Below, piece after piece: positions 13,194-25,900 of a stretch of DNA of 64,000 bases (position 1 is the first letter of the stretch; every line of letters begins with the position of its first letter). A program made the translations under genes and the position numbers. Origin of the DNA: Tetranychus cinnabarinus (Eukaryota > Arthropoda > Arachnida > Trombidiformes > Tetranychidae). The DNA is taken from the NCBI GenBank assembly GCA_022266195.1, contig WHVY01000009.1, positions 682,001-746,000 on the forward strand. The letters are read 5' to 3'. The notes under the pieces are model-generated. The model was not told where the DNA came from. It searched no databases and saw only the letters and a program-made list of their open reading frames with translations.

Positions 13194-13256
13194 ATGTTTC
13201 TCACTTGAATGATACACTTGGCCCTTTAAAAGTTCAGTCAAGTTATGGTGTTATAG
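13194..13256 (+). promoter_or_regulatory. Three minimal upstream ORFs in the mGluR 5'UTR
   Basis: Three ATG-initiated mini-ORFs precede the main start: 13194-13208 (4 codons plus stop), 13209-13229 (6 codons, starting directly after the first stop) and 13245-13256 (3 codons). The main ATG is at 13281. Such uORFs commonly dampen or gate translation, provided transcription starts upstream of 13194. All three are repeated in the other arm. Confidence 0.4.
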
Positions 13257-13280
13257 TGAAGTGTTGTCCATTCCAAGGCT

Positions 13281-13934
13281 ATGGAAAGTGCCAAAATTGT
13301 TTATAATGTTGCTATCATTTTTTTATTCCTTCCATGTTTACTATTACTTTTAGGTATAAATAATTATCTTTCAGTCAACAGTTTAATCACAAGTCGCCAT
13401 ACAGTGGCCGCCATTCCAGGTGACCTCGTTTTAGGGGCACTTTTTCCCGTTCATCATGCACCCGGAGTCAAACAGGCTCAGTTTCGTCTTTGCGGTGACA
13501 TACGTGAACAGTATGGCATCCAAAGGATTGAAGCCGCTTTCCACACCATTGACACAATCAATGCAAACAAGGAAATTTTACCCAACATAACTTTAGGTAT
13601 TGAGATTCGTGATTCTTGCTGGTATTCACCAATCGCTCTTGAACAGTCCATTGAGTTTATTCGCGATGCAATGGCTGCTTCAGATGAGCGAAGTGATACA
13701 ACTGATAAAAGTGATACATCATCAACTTCCACCACATCTTCATCATCATCATCATCCGTTAGCTTCCTGCCAGAATCTGTATCCATATCTCATTCGCCTT
13801 TATTTCCAATGCTCAATGCACCATTTACACCCTTTGGTCGACTCAATACATCGCTTATGTGTCCAAAGCAAGTAAAGAAAGTTAAAAATCTTGTTGGAGT
13901 TATTGGACCAGCATCAAGCTCAGTAACTATCCAA
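13281..13934 (+). CDS. mGluR exon 1: signal peptide and lobe I with a Ser/Thr-rich insertion
   Basis: It encodes residues 1-218. The first 18 codons lie in the inverted repeat, followed by the unique hydrophobic run CLLLLLG. LVLGALFPVHHAP opens the Venus-flytrap domain; CGDIREQYGIQR carries Y78 and R82, and C71-C113 is the conserved disulfide. Between IEFIRD (124-129) and C194, the probable equivalent of the dimer cysteine C140 of mGluR1, there is a low-complexity Asp/Ser/Thr segment. It makes this loop roughly 50 residues longer than in mammals. The exon ends ASSSVTIQ at a GTAAGT donor (13935). Confidence 0.95.
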
Positions 13935-16900
13935 GTAAGTTTCACCTTGAGCCATTATTCACAGGGAAAACCTTAACCTTGTCCTGTCACTTTACTTAAC
14001 TCATGATGATATTCAATTGTTGTCTACAAGTATTGGTATTACATGAAGAAAAAAAGAATAAAAAAGTTATCAAATCAAACCTTCAATCAATTTTTCTTCT
14101 TTACTGTCAAATTAAATTCACCATTTGGTCAAGCTAATAATTTTACTGTTAAAAGGACAACTTTGTTTCATTCAAATGGAAACAACTTCAACAATCAATT
14201 ACAAGCATCAAAATTGATTTACTGTCAAATTCAGTGGCAATTTCATTAAAAGCAAAACATTTTATCATTGATTCAGCCAACTCATAATCAATCGTATCTT
14301 CTCCATTCGGAACTCGGACTTTGAACAAAAAAAGATTCGTTTAAACACTCAATTTCTCAATAGCAACTTTTATCAAAAGACGATTTTGATTACGATTTCA
14401 AATTTAGTTTCAATATTTAAATTCAATCGCAGGACAAATTTTGATTTTTCTGTCAACTCGAGATGAACTTTTTGAATGCAAATTCGACATTCTCATTATC
14501 AAACTAATGAAATGATTATCGAATAAGTGGAAAATATTCATTCATTGAAACAGGATGAACTTGGGTTTGATTGATGAGGAAACATTTCTTCTCGAATATC
14601 TTCTTCTCTAACAAACTGGTAAAAGTAATGAAAAAATATGAACCAAGAATGACGATGAAAAGGAGAATGAAAAGTTTACTTTGAATAAAAACAGATTAAA
14701 GTACATTTTGATTGATATTATTTATCCATTGAATCAGATTGCATTACAAGATGAAAATGGAGATAAATTGAGATTCGGATTGATTCGCTTCAGACTATTA
14801 TCACTGATATTAATACATGAGGCTCATCATGATGATGCTAATAATGTTCAACTTGCCTGTCGACATTTATTAATATTTCAATATTTTTTTCTTTTCGCTG
14901 CAACTTCTCATTGTTCATCATGAAACATCCAAACATTGTAACTGATATAAATGTAAATATTATCGTCAGCATCAACAATCGACAATAATTATAAATGGAA
15001 AGATCGAAAAATTGAGGAAGAAAATATTCTCATGCAATTGTAGATTCTGTTGATTGATTAAATTTATTTCCGCAAATTTTCACATTCCATCGATTTTCTC
15101 ATTCAATTATGTTCGATCATGATAAATATTTATTTTGAATAATCAATTTTTATTTCTTTTGCTATCAAGTAAAGGAAGAGTACATTTAAATAACAAATTC
15201 AATCAGTTTTACAAGTCATCATTCTGGTCGTAGTGAGTACCATGAAAGGCCAAAAGGAAAGCCTTCTTTACGAAATTAATGACTGAATTTAAACCAACTC
15301 AAAGCACTTGTCGAGCAAAGCGAAACAGAAAAAATTGAAGACATTCGACAAATCATCGATGAAGTATGATCAAGTTTAATAAATGATCGATTTCCGAAAT
15401 TATGTCAAATTCGCTGTCAAGTGTTGGAATTGGCCTTTTCATCTACTTCATCAATCAATTGATCCAATTGAGAAAACAGTTCAACTAAAAGTGAATTTCG
15501 AAAATCGTTAGTATTCAAGAAAAATGATCAATCATAAAAACATCCCAAAATTTCGATTTTCCACCTTGAAATTGTTCACAAAAAACAGGAAATTCCTTTT
15601 TCAAAAAGAGATTGAAAACCATTCGAAAAAGTTCAATTTATTTCTATATTCCGTGCTTTTCGTATATCGCATCACCTTCCTTCGTTAGAGCGATTGGAAT
15701 TCTGTTTTCTAATTTCTATCAGTTTTTAGACTAAAAAGTCAAAACTTTTTTCTTGAGTTTTCAGTCAAGCGAGTTCAATTTATGAATCAACGACAAATGC
15801 AAATGTAAATTGGAATAGAATCAACTTTAATTTTCGAAGAATCAGAACAATGATCGATCAAGCCTAGTGCCCAGTGAACATCAGCCAATCAGACGTCGAG
15901 CAAACTGTAAGCCTGTAAACTTGGAATTAACTTTGCACTGCTCCGAACAGGCTCACAGTGCTTGTAATTTGTAATAAGCTTATAATTTAATCAATCCAAG
16001 AAAGAAAAGGTTCTTAGAATGAAAATTGAATTAGTTATTTATGTGGATGCTTCAATACCTTTTCCAAGTCAGATTATCTCCAACATTTCATCAATTTTAT
16101 CATGTTACGATCAAAATATTGCATTCCATAATGTAAACTGTTGCAGATTTTTTCTTCTCCCTTAACTCTGAAAATCTAATTTGATAATCTGCAAAATGGA
16201 ATGCTCCAGATAATTCAATTGACTTTTGATTCAAACTTTTTTAATAACATTAAACTCTAGATGATAAAGCTAATTCTCAGTGGTATTTTTATCTGACATT
16301 TAAATTCATGGCGAGATTGATCAAAGTAAATGAAAAAAGTTAAACATTTATCTTTATGAATATACATTTTGTCTCTTGCAAACATTTCTCTCGTTTAGTA
16401 AATTGAAATTTTGATAGAAAAAAAAGTTCATTGAAACTCGATTTTAAAATGATTTTGGAACAAGATTGACCAATTTCAACGATTCTATTGATTTACCCTG
16501 AATGAGCATAAACGGTGATCTATTAGTTGCGACTCACTGTTGCTATAAACTGATGCTGAATAAAGCTTGTTATCTGATTGATAAATAATTAGCTAAACAA
16601 AACCTACATAAATTAACATAATTAACTTATGTGATTAATTTTGTTATTAAATTACTATTTATAAATGGATACAATTAGAATAACGAATTATCGTTCAAAC
16701 TTTTGGCTCAATTTGCTCATCACTCTTCATTTCCTTATCTTTCATTATTCAGAATAGTTAAGCAGCTGAGATACATTTAGATAGTGTTTAATGAACACTC
16801 AAGTTTCAATCAAATTCAACTTTCAAACAAAGTTGAAAAAATTTACATTTCTCGTTTAGGTAATGAGCTGCTCTTAAGGCTGATAAATGCACTGATTTGG

Positions 16901-19900
16901 ATGGAAAAATTTCTATTAATTGGAATTGGTTAAATTGAAAAGTTTGTAAATCTTGTCAACTGAATGACAATTAGTTGTATTCCAATTTAAATCAATCGAT
17001 TGATTAAATTGATCAAAACAGTAAACCGAGTTGTAGAATGCTAGAAATAATCGAAACTAAAAGGGTACAAAAATCAGGCTCATCTCATTAATTCAACGGA
17101 GAACTAATTCAAGCGTTTTCAACATCAATTTTTCCACAGGAACAGAAAGTCATGAAAAGGAAATGTTTAAATGTTTATTTCTTATCGATTTCAGGGTCTT
17201 TTGATATGCAAACAAAATCACATCAATTATATTCTAAAATTAAGTTACGTTCGATTGATCACCTCGATGTAATGGTGTCTCAACCCGAAAAGAAGAGAAA
17301 AGAAGGAAATTTTTTCTTACCATTTCATTGTTTCCAAAATAGCTCATCAGAAAAAAGCAACTGCTCATGTTGAGATCGCCAGTGACAGGACAGCAACCAG
17401 AAACCAGATGAATATCAGAATAATCTGTGAAGAGGAAAAATTCGGTGAAACCAGAAAATGTTAACAGGAGTCAGAATTTCAAAAAGATTTAATTTTAACT
17501 TGAAATCACTTGTTCAGAGCTACTAACGTTCAACTAATGTTATGATTGAATGAGAGGTTAAGGACAATGCAAGGATCATTCACTGACTGTAATTGAGGAA
17601 AAGGAAATGATTTATAATCAATTCAAAGTTGATAATTTTGATCAAGATTGACTTTAATCAGAGAAATGATTGGTGAAAATATTGATTAGGTGCGAGATAA
17701 TGTTTTGCATTTGTAATTATTAATAGATTGCTTTAAGGTTTGTTTTTGATCGCAACTGTAAATTGACTTTTTGTTATCAACTTGTTAGAAAAGTTTTCCT
17801 TTGATTAGCTAACTGGTTAAATGAAAGCTGTGATACAAGTTGATGGCTTGAAGCTGATAATGAATGATCAAAGTGTGTCCTCGATTGAATTAACTTTCAT
17901 GATTAGAGGTGATAAAAGGCGAGCGTAAAGAGATGAATGAAAATAAGGTAAAGACTATGTGATGAACTTTTGCTTGCTGGAAAAGCAAAAAATTTCATCT
18001 TTACATTGATGGATGAACTCGTCAAGTCAATGATGAAACTCTAGATTCAAAGACAATGAACAGTAGCAAAAATGTGTGAATAGAGAAGAAAAAAAGTTGT
18101 CGAAGAAAAGAAACTTTTTTTCAAATTAAATTCACAAATGAATGGAATGAAAAAAAATGGACAGACTTTTGATTGATTCTTTTCTTGACCAAAGTCAGTC
18201 AGTTGGTCAAGCAAATTTCATCAACTTAAAGTGTTTCCAGTTGACATTGAATTTGAACTGGGGCAAATGGATAGTCATCTGATGAACATTGAAAATGTTG
18301 TCTCAATGTTTCAATCAATAGAAAACTTTTTTTTCTTTTCCTTCAATTATTGATCTAATCATCAATGACATTCACCAAACTAATCAGCAATAAGTTTAAT
18401 CTAGTAAATTGTTTTCCAAGACGAAGAGAAACTTATTGATCTTTGACTTTCCTTCGGTCGAAAAACGTTGTGACCCAATTGGACCAATTTAAATGCATTT
18501 TTCTTGTCAAATCAAATGCAGCAAAAAAAGGTAAACTAATGAAATTGAATGTTAAGAAAAGTTACTTTTGTTTCTTTGTACGCTCAAGGCAACAATAAAT
18601 GTTAACTTTCATCTCAACTTGAGTAAATTTCATTCAAAGTTTCATTTTATTAATGGTTTAAAAAAGGTTTTGCCTTCATGGAAACGATGAAACATTGTTT
18701 TACCGCAAGAGTTGAATGGATGGTTAAAGATGTTGGACAAATGAAATGATCAACTTTCAAACCTTGAAATTTGACAACTTTTTTTTTCTCTTCACTTTTT
18801 TTCGACCTTCTGTTATCGATTGTTACTGGCCTAGATTGGCTGATTGGTCGAGTTGATAATTGTTGGTCAGAGATGAAAGTTGTTAATCAAGTTGAATTGT
18901 TGGTAAAGTTGTTTGAAATTGTATCATCAGTTTGGAATGGATGAGGATGATTGAAGATGAATAGAAATTTTTTTTTCTTGTTGTGTGTAATTTTCAGGCA
19001 GAATCGATTGGGAAAAGGGAAACAATGGAAGGGAAAAAGATGAAAATGGAAAGGAAAGGGAAAAATGAAGATGAGAGTTGATAAAGAAGCCGGCAAATGA
19101 TGAGATGGAGTAATCGATAGAGTAAATGGATGAAAGGATGATGGAGAAGATGAAGGGATGTAAGAAGATGACTTGTTATGTATAATGAAAAGAGGATGAG
19201 AAAAGAGAGAAAAGCAGAGAAAATAATGTTCAAGTAATAGATATTATATTTATATGGAGAGAGATAAAGAGCAAGGGATTGGGAACATGATGAAAATGAA
19301 CAAGGAATTTGGTGGGAAAAGCAAAAAAAGGTTGAGAGATTAAGGAAACACTAATCAGAATTTGAGTCTTTTTTCCTTCTTGCTGGCTTACCCTTTCTTA
19401 TCATTCATGGTATCAGATGAATGATTCTGAATATTTTCTTGTCAACAGAAATGAAATCCTCATTCGACATCAGGTAATTTTCATCATATTTTTCTTCCTT
19501 TCCTTGTTCTTCTTTTCATTATCCTTTTTCATACAGAGAAGGCTTTAGATTATCAAGTGATGTTTGAGAGACAAACATTTTCTCATTTTTATCATCATTC
19601 CAATTGTTTGCCCAATCAAGAAATTAATTTAATACAGTCGAGCATTTCACGAAATTAACATGTTTGATTCACTAATTGAAACAAATCTTCATTTTAGATG
19701 CTTCTCTTCATTACAACAAGTCCACGGTTTTATCAAATATTTCACAAATGTTAACCGTTTTGTTTCATCTGAAAATGTTATGTGGCAAAGAAAATTGCTG
19801 TTAAAAAATTTCAATTTTCAAGAAAATCGAGTCCAAAGTTGAAACTTCGATCGACTTTTGTTCAATTATGGAAGCAGCTTTTTTCATGAAACTCATTTCG

Positions 19901-22900
19901 CTGATGTAGCTTTTGATGACCAACCAGAAAATGCACTTATTTGAGAAATAAAATTTTATGTTTTTGCACAACAGATCAGTTCGATTTTCAGTTAAACCTT
20001 CCACTTTCTGTGGGTTTTAACTCAAAAGTCAAATGTTTTCGATTGGTGTTTGACTGAAAGAAACTTTATGCTATTGTTTACGAAAACGATCAACGGAAAT
20101 CCAAAAACTTGAGACTCTTTGCTTTTTCTATGGTTATCTTAAACTTGACAAAAAGATAGTTTTAGAATACGAAGTTTACGTTTTCGGGAAAAGCATCCTT
20201 TCGGATCGTGAATCGATGTCATTATCTCTCAGAATTTAGGCTTGCTGGATTCATTGGGTTCATCTTATAAGTCTTTTCTTTTCTTAGACAATTAAGTCAA
20301 TCGAGCAAATAAAAACGCTTTCAATTTTGAAGAAAGACTGCAATTTTCGGTTAAATATTGAACAAAATTAAAATCAATAACCAAATGAAAAGGAAATTAG
20401 AAATGACTGTTGAGTTGAAGTTCTCATTGAAATATTCAAGAGTTGTCATTGAATTTGACTTGAGTTGAAATGATTGACCGGTAAATGTTAAATCATGATC
20501 AATATTGTCATTGAGAATGAAATTTTTCACATGATAAATCATTTTTTAATCAATAACAATCTCGGATGACAATGCAATGTGAATCAAAGCGCGACAACAT
20601 GATAACTGAATAAACATGTTTATCTTATGAATTAAACTCAATGATCCAATTAAAAGCTGATCAACAGGAAAAACTGAATTTATTCTTGTTCCAATGAGAA
20701 ATGGCAATAAATCTAAATTAATAGCTCAAATGAACTCGTCAATTGAAAACATTTGATAATTTCGAAGATAAAAATTCCACCCTAATCGTTGGCTGGAATA
20801 TTACCTCGAAACTCGATTCAAGTTTCATTATCAATGTGACAAATTGACGCAACGCTTAAACGGTGTGAACTTGACGTTAAATTTGATTCCAATTATTGAA
20901 ACAATTTACTCTAATTGAAGAGAGTTGGTTAAGTTTTTAGCATTTTTCATTGCCAAGATGAACAATGAAAAGTTTAAAAAAAAGGAAAATATTTGTCGGA
21001 ACTTTTACTCAGCGATTCACTTAATCAATTTTATTCAACATTTTCACATTCATTTCCTTAGCTGAACTCTCTCATGTTGACAGGAAATATTTAATCAAAT
21101 GAGAAAAGATTATTTTCACTTTTTAAGTGAGAAAAAAGAAGAAAATGAAAAATTTTTAATGAACTTTTCATTGAGGTTTAATGAGATAAAAGAGTTTTAG
21201 TTTTTTCTCTTATTCATAAGAAAATTCCATTTATTCCGAGCTTTTTTATTTTTCCCATTTTAACAGCCTTTTTCCTTTCTTATTGATTCATCAATTGGTT
21301 CAATGAGATTCAGGAAATGATTCAAGATTATCTTCACTTGAAATTATTCACACATTTCCCTGGTTTAGATTGAGAGACAACTTTACTTCTCTTCACCCAC
21401 TTTTCCACCTTCAATCAATTTCACTTTTCCCTTAATTTGCTTTTCATTTTACTCTATCATGATCAAACTTTGAAAGGCCTCATAATTCAGAGAAGTTCAT
21501 GTTTTCACGTTCCCTTTGATTCATGAAGAAAAATATTTCTAATTTAAACTCATTTATCTTCATCTTATCATCAACACACTTCCTTTCATCAACTCTACAG
21601 ATTCATGTTCAAGTTAAGTTGTAACTCAGTTTTGAAGGAAAATATCATTGATGAAATTCCCATTCACAGGCTACAAATGATTAGCCAGGAAAGCATGAGA
21701 TTTTGAAGGAAAATGATGAGTTAAGCCTCGTGAATGAATCACGCTACAAGATGTATTCATTCGGAAATAGCAGTTGAATCAGTGAAGAATTATTATTTCA
21801 TCAGGTGACACAATTTGATTGAATGGCTAATATTGTTCAGGGCAGAATTAATTGGATTAAAAGTTGGAAATCGCACGAACAACTGAATGGACGAAAGAAC
21901 CTCGTCAACTAATAGAAGACGAATAATAATGCCGATGTTTAAGGGTTCAGTTATTTGAACAGTTTCTAAGTAATGTGCATTTGGAATTCACTGTAATAAT
22001 TCGAAACGGCGCTGAAAATTCTTGGAAATACTAGGCAACCAGGTTGCTACTCCGGAATATTTCTTTCATCATTTCTTAGTTTTCATGTAACTTTCTGAGA
22101 TTGGCATTTCTTAACAACTTTTAGATAAATATTCTTAATTATTCGACAAATATTCATTGATTACTTTCGATGTAATTGTTTAATGTTACATTGATGTGAG
22201 GAATCTCTCGCTCTCTTCATCGAACTTTTTCTCATCGTTTCTTTCGTCAAAAAGGAAATCAAAAGATGTGACAATGAAAACTTTTCTGAGCAGCTGAGAC
22301 ATCATCAACGTTCTGTCATTTTCATTAGTTCTGTATTCTAGAAATTCATATTTCATCGATAAAGAATGGGCCAGCTTGCCCGACCTGGGTCAATCAAACA
22401 TTGCTTTTATCAGGCTAATTAAGATAGGTTTTTCATAGCGTTTTTGAAAAAATAGTTTTAATGGTCTTTAATTTGTACTTTTAGATAAATTGAACACACA
22501 AAAGTACGCTAGTTGATACTGGAAGAGCATAAACATCCTCTGTTTTTTAAGCGGCGCTTCGCGACTAAGACTATTAGCGATAATGACTGGTTGTGTGACT
22601 AGTCAAAGCTCTTATACTATAAAATCTAGCTCCCGGTTTCACCAAGTTGTAACAATTTCTAATTGATTCAATTTGTTGCTCAGTTTGTACGAAAGACAAA
22701 AACTTTCGAGTCAAAGAAACATTTTTATTCAGTGCTTAGATCATTTAGGCAATTGTTAACTACTTCTTTTCTCGTGCATATTGGAATATACGTGAACATT
22801 TTGATAAAAGTTGACTTATTAATTGTGATTTACAATGTTCAATGGAAATTCATTGAAAAATTAGTGATAATTCTTTGTACATACTCTGAATAAAGTTACA

Positions 22901-25900
22901 CTGCAACTCGAGAGTTGTCTTATGAATGTCTTACGCGGGTTTTGCTGCTATGAAAACCATGTGTCTTTACAGTCAGTCTTAACTCTTTTCAGTGTTGGTT
23001 CTGTTCGCATGAAAGTTGGTTCTATTCAAACGAGAATGCTTGCAAATTGATTGTCCCATAGATGATGCTTTACATTCCTAACGCTCAGCTATTTGAGCTT
23101 CTTTTTAAAGCAGACAAGTTGCAACTCGCAGACTTTCTTACAACCTTAGCGCTGTTCAAATAACTTCTGAATTCAATTTCAAAATTTACATTCCTCATGA
23201 AGCTGTGCAGATGTGAAATCTATTATGAAAAGGATGAATAGGTATGAATGGTGTATAAAGTTGCAACTTTTTGCACAGTTGAAGGAAAATCATTTTAATA
23301 ACAATCTTATAACCAACTAGAGAAAAGCATTTTTTATTCATTTTTTGCTTTAAATTCAAAACCTGAAACATTGCATGGTAAAGCATATGGAATTGAATGC
23401 ATTTCAGAATATATAAAAAAAGGAAACTTTACCAGTGAAAAAGTTAAGTTAGAAAAAAATTCTTGATAAAAAAGCTCGAGGCGAGGGAAAAAAAGAAAAT
23501 GATTTCCATCATTCATGGGTACTTTCCATGTTGCCCTGAAAATGTGTAAAAAATAAGAGAAGAAGAAAAAGAAACTGAAAGATCAGGGGAGATGAAGAAG
23601 AAGAAGAAAAAAGTATTTCCTCAATATTGATGATTATTGTTATTACGATTATTGATCAAATCAACTCCCTTTTCAATTGATGCACTAACCTTGGTCAGTT
23701 ACCGCAATTGGTAAGGAAACTGATGACTCAAAATGTGATATTAATTTAATGGAAAATAATATTTACATTGGAAAAGGAAATTCAACGAGAAAGTGAGAAA
23801 AGGAAGGCAAAGCTCAACAGGAAATCGTCAAATTTAACCTGTTTCATGATTGGACAAGTTTATCTGGACAATTTCAGAAGCAATAGAAATTGATGAAAAA
23901 TTCAATTTTCTGGTTCATCCATTTTTCAAGCTTGAACACTGTTTACACTTTCATAATCCTTCATCACTCATTACGATCATCATTTTAATCAACTTTGGTT
24001 ACCATTAACATGATAGAAAAAGAAGAAAAAAGTTTACCGTAAATAATGATATCAACATTAATCATAATCTCATGTTGTTGATTAACCAATTAATTCCCAG
24101 TAATTATAAGTTTAGATAATTTCACCTCCAATTATTATAATAGACTAACCAAGTTTGTGAACCTTTTTTGCCTTGTGACGTGTTTGCTTACTTTACCTTA
24201 AACGAGATAATTGATGAATGCTGTGAAAAACGGCGTGAAGACAAGGGAAGAAAAAAAAGAGTTTTGCTCGAAAAATGTTCACAGATTGAGCTTAAGGAAT
24301 CATGCAAACAAATGTTCTCTGTGAACATTTTGTTTCAATATTTTTTCCGTTATAATACTTTAATCTTTTACCATGAATAACATGATAATTCATTTTGACA
24401 GAAACAAAAGGCTGATTACGACCAACGAATGTAAAGTGATGTAAAAATTGAAAAAAAGAATCGAAAAATTTCAACAAAATAAACTTTTTCAATCATCAGA
24501 AAATTCTATTTGAATTATCAGAGAATAAAAAAAAATTATTGTTCCAAATGTTCAGATCATTAGCAGTCTCTTGATGGACAAACAAAAAGTTGGTTAAAAA
24601 GTGATTCGAAGTTGATCGAGACGATTGAATATTTTCATGTCGAATAAGAATAATTGAATCTCGAAGAAAGAAGAGAAAATGGACAATTTCGAGACTTATT
24701 CTCAGTTGATATTGTTGAACTTTATCGGTTCAATTTGGGTTCATCTTTTGGCCAAGGTTGAAGAGTGGGATAACAGAAGAATAAGTAAAATAAAGTTTAG
24801 CGCATTACATTGAGTTAAAGACAGAAGCAGATGATTATGTACAGGGTGTTAGAAAATCAACTAGACCTGTTTGCGCTTCAATATTTTTCGAACCAGGCAG
24901 AGTAAACAGACTCGTGATATATTGCTAGAATCGTCTTTGACTAGAAAACATATTAGATGGAAAAAAGAACTTTAGCATAACTTTAGCTCTCAAAAATTGA
25001 CGAAAACTAAATTTTTTTCTCTTTTGGTTTTTCGAATTTTTCATTGATTTCGGACTCGAATTTTTCTTAATTTTTAGGGTCAAAAGAATCTTGAATGCAT
25101 GTCGAAAAATATGCTTTAACTTTTTATTTCCTTTAATTATCTAGCAAAAATTTTCCCTATTATTGAATTTTCATCCCATAGTAAAATTAACCAATATTTC
25201 TTCAAATTTCACCTAAAATTTTCACAATTTTTTTGCATCGTCTGGGATTGGTAGTTCGGCTTAAAATTTTCCTTTTTGAAAATGAACAAATTTTTTAAGT
25301 TAGACTTTCAGCTTTCTAATGATACCAAAAATAAAAAAATGGCCCAGCAATTTCGAAGTTATTATCATTCAAACAGGTCTAGTTGATTTTCTAACACCCC
25401 GTAGTACCAGATATTGTATTGGTTAAATGAGAATATATTTCTCTGAGAATGTTGTCCATTCTCAACTGAATTGAATAAATTCTTATCAAAGCCAGAAGAA
25501 TGGAAGAGAAAAAAAAGAAAAGAAACTGGCAAAACTCATTTCTTTTTTCGCCAGTCATTCACTTGCTCCAGAACATCATCATCATCATTTTCATCCCAAA
25601 GTTGTAAACTTTTCTCTTGCTCGCCTTCCTTTGCCTGCCAAATCATTTTCCCTTTTCATTCTCATCATGATGATAACCATGATAAACAACAACATTATCA
25701 TCATCACCATTTGCCTTTTTGAATAACCAATTGACAAAAACATTTCTTGCCAACCTCGAACAATCGATAGTCGAGAAAAAAAAGTAAAAAACGAAAACAT
25801 AACATGATAAAAGTGAATGAAAAGTGATAGAAATTTCAATATTTTTTCTTCAACTAAACAAGTTTCTTCTTTTTTCTTCAAGTTTATTGAATCATCTTTC

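Larger units (their letters stand above)
12671..13335 (+). repeat. Right arm of the inverted duplication carrying promoter, 5'UTR and exon 1 start
   Basis: This is the mirror copy of 11781-11115. It supplies the putative promoter, the 5'UTR and the first 18 codons of the mGluR gene. After 13335 the arms diverge abruptly: CCATGTTTACT here against TCATCATGGAA in the kainate gene. Confidence 0.95.

Noticed and set aside
12793..13306. Mirrored open frames of 75-90 codons in both inverted arms (also 11144-11660).
   Set aside because: They are alike because the arms are duplicates. The 77-codon frame starts with TTG, and the compositions follow simple TTC/GAA repeats.
14681..14923. 80-codon frame present in two nearly identical copies (also 38897-39139).
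   Set aside because: It starts with TTG, has no known motif, and its similarity is explained by the DNA duplication.
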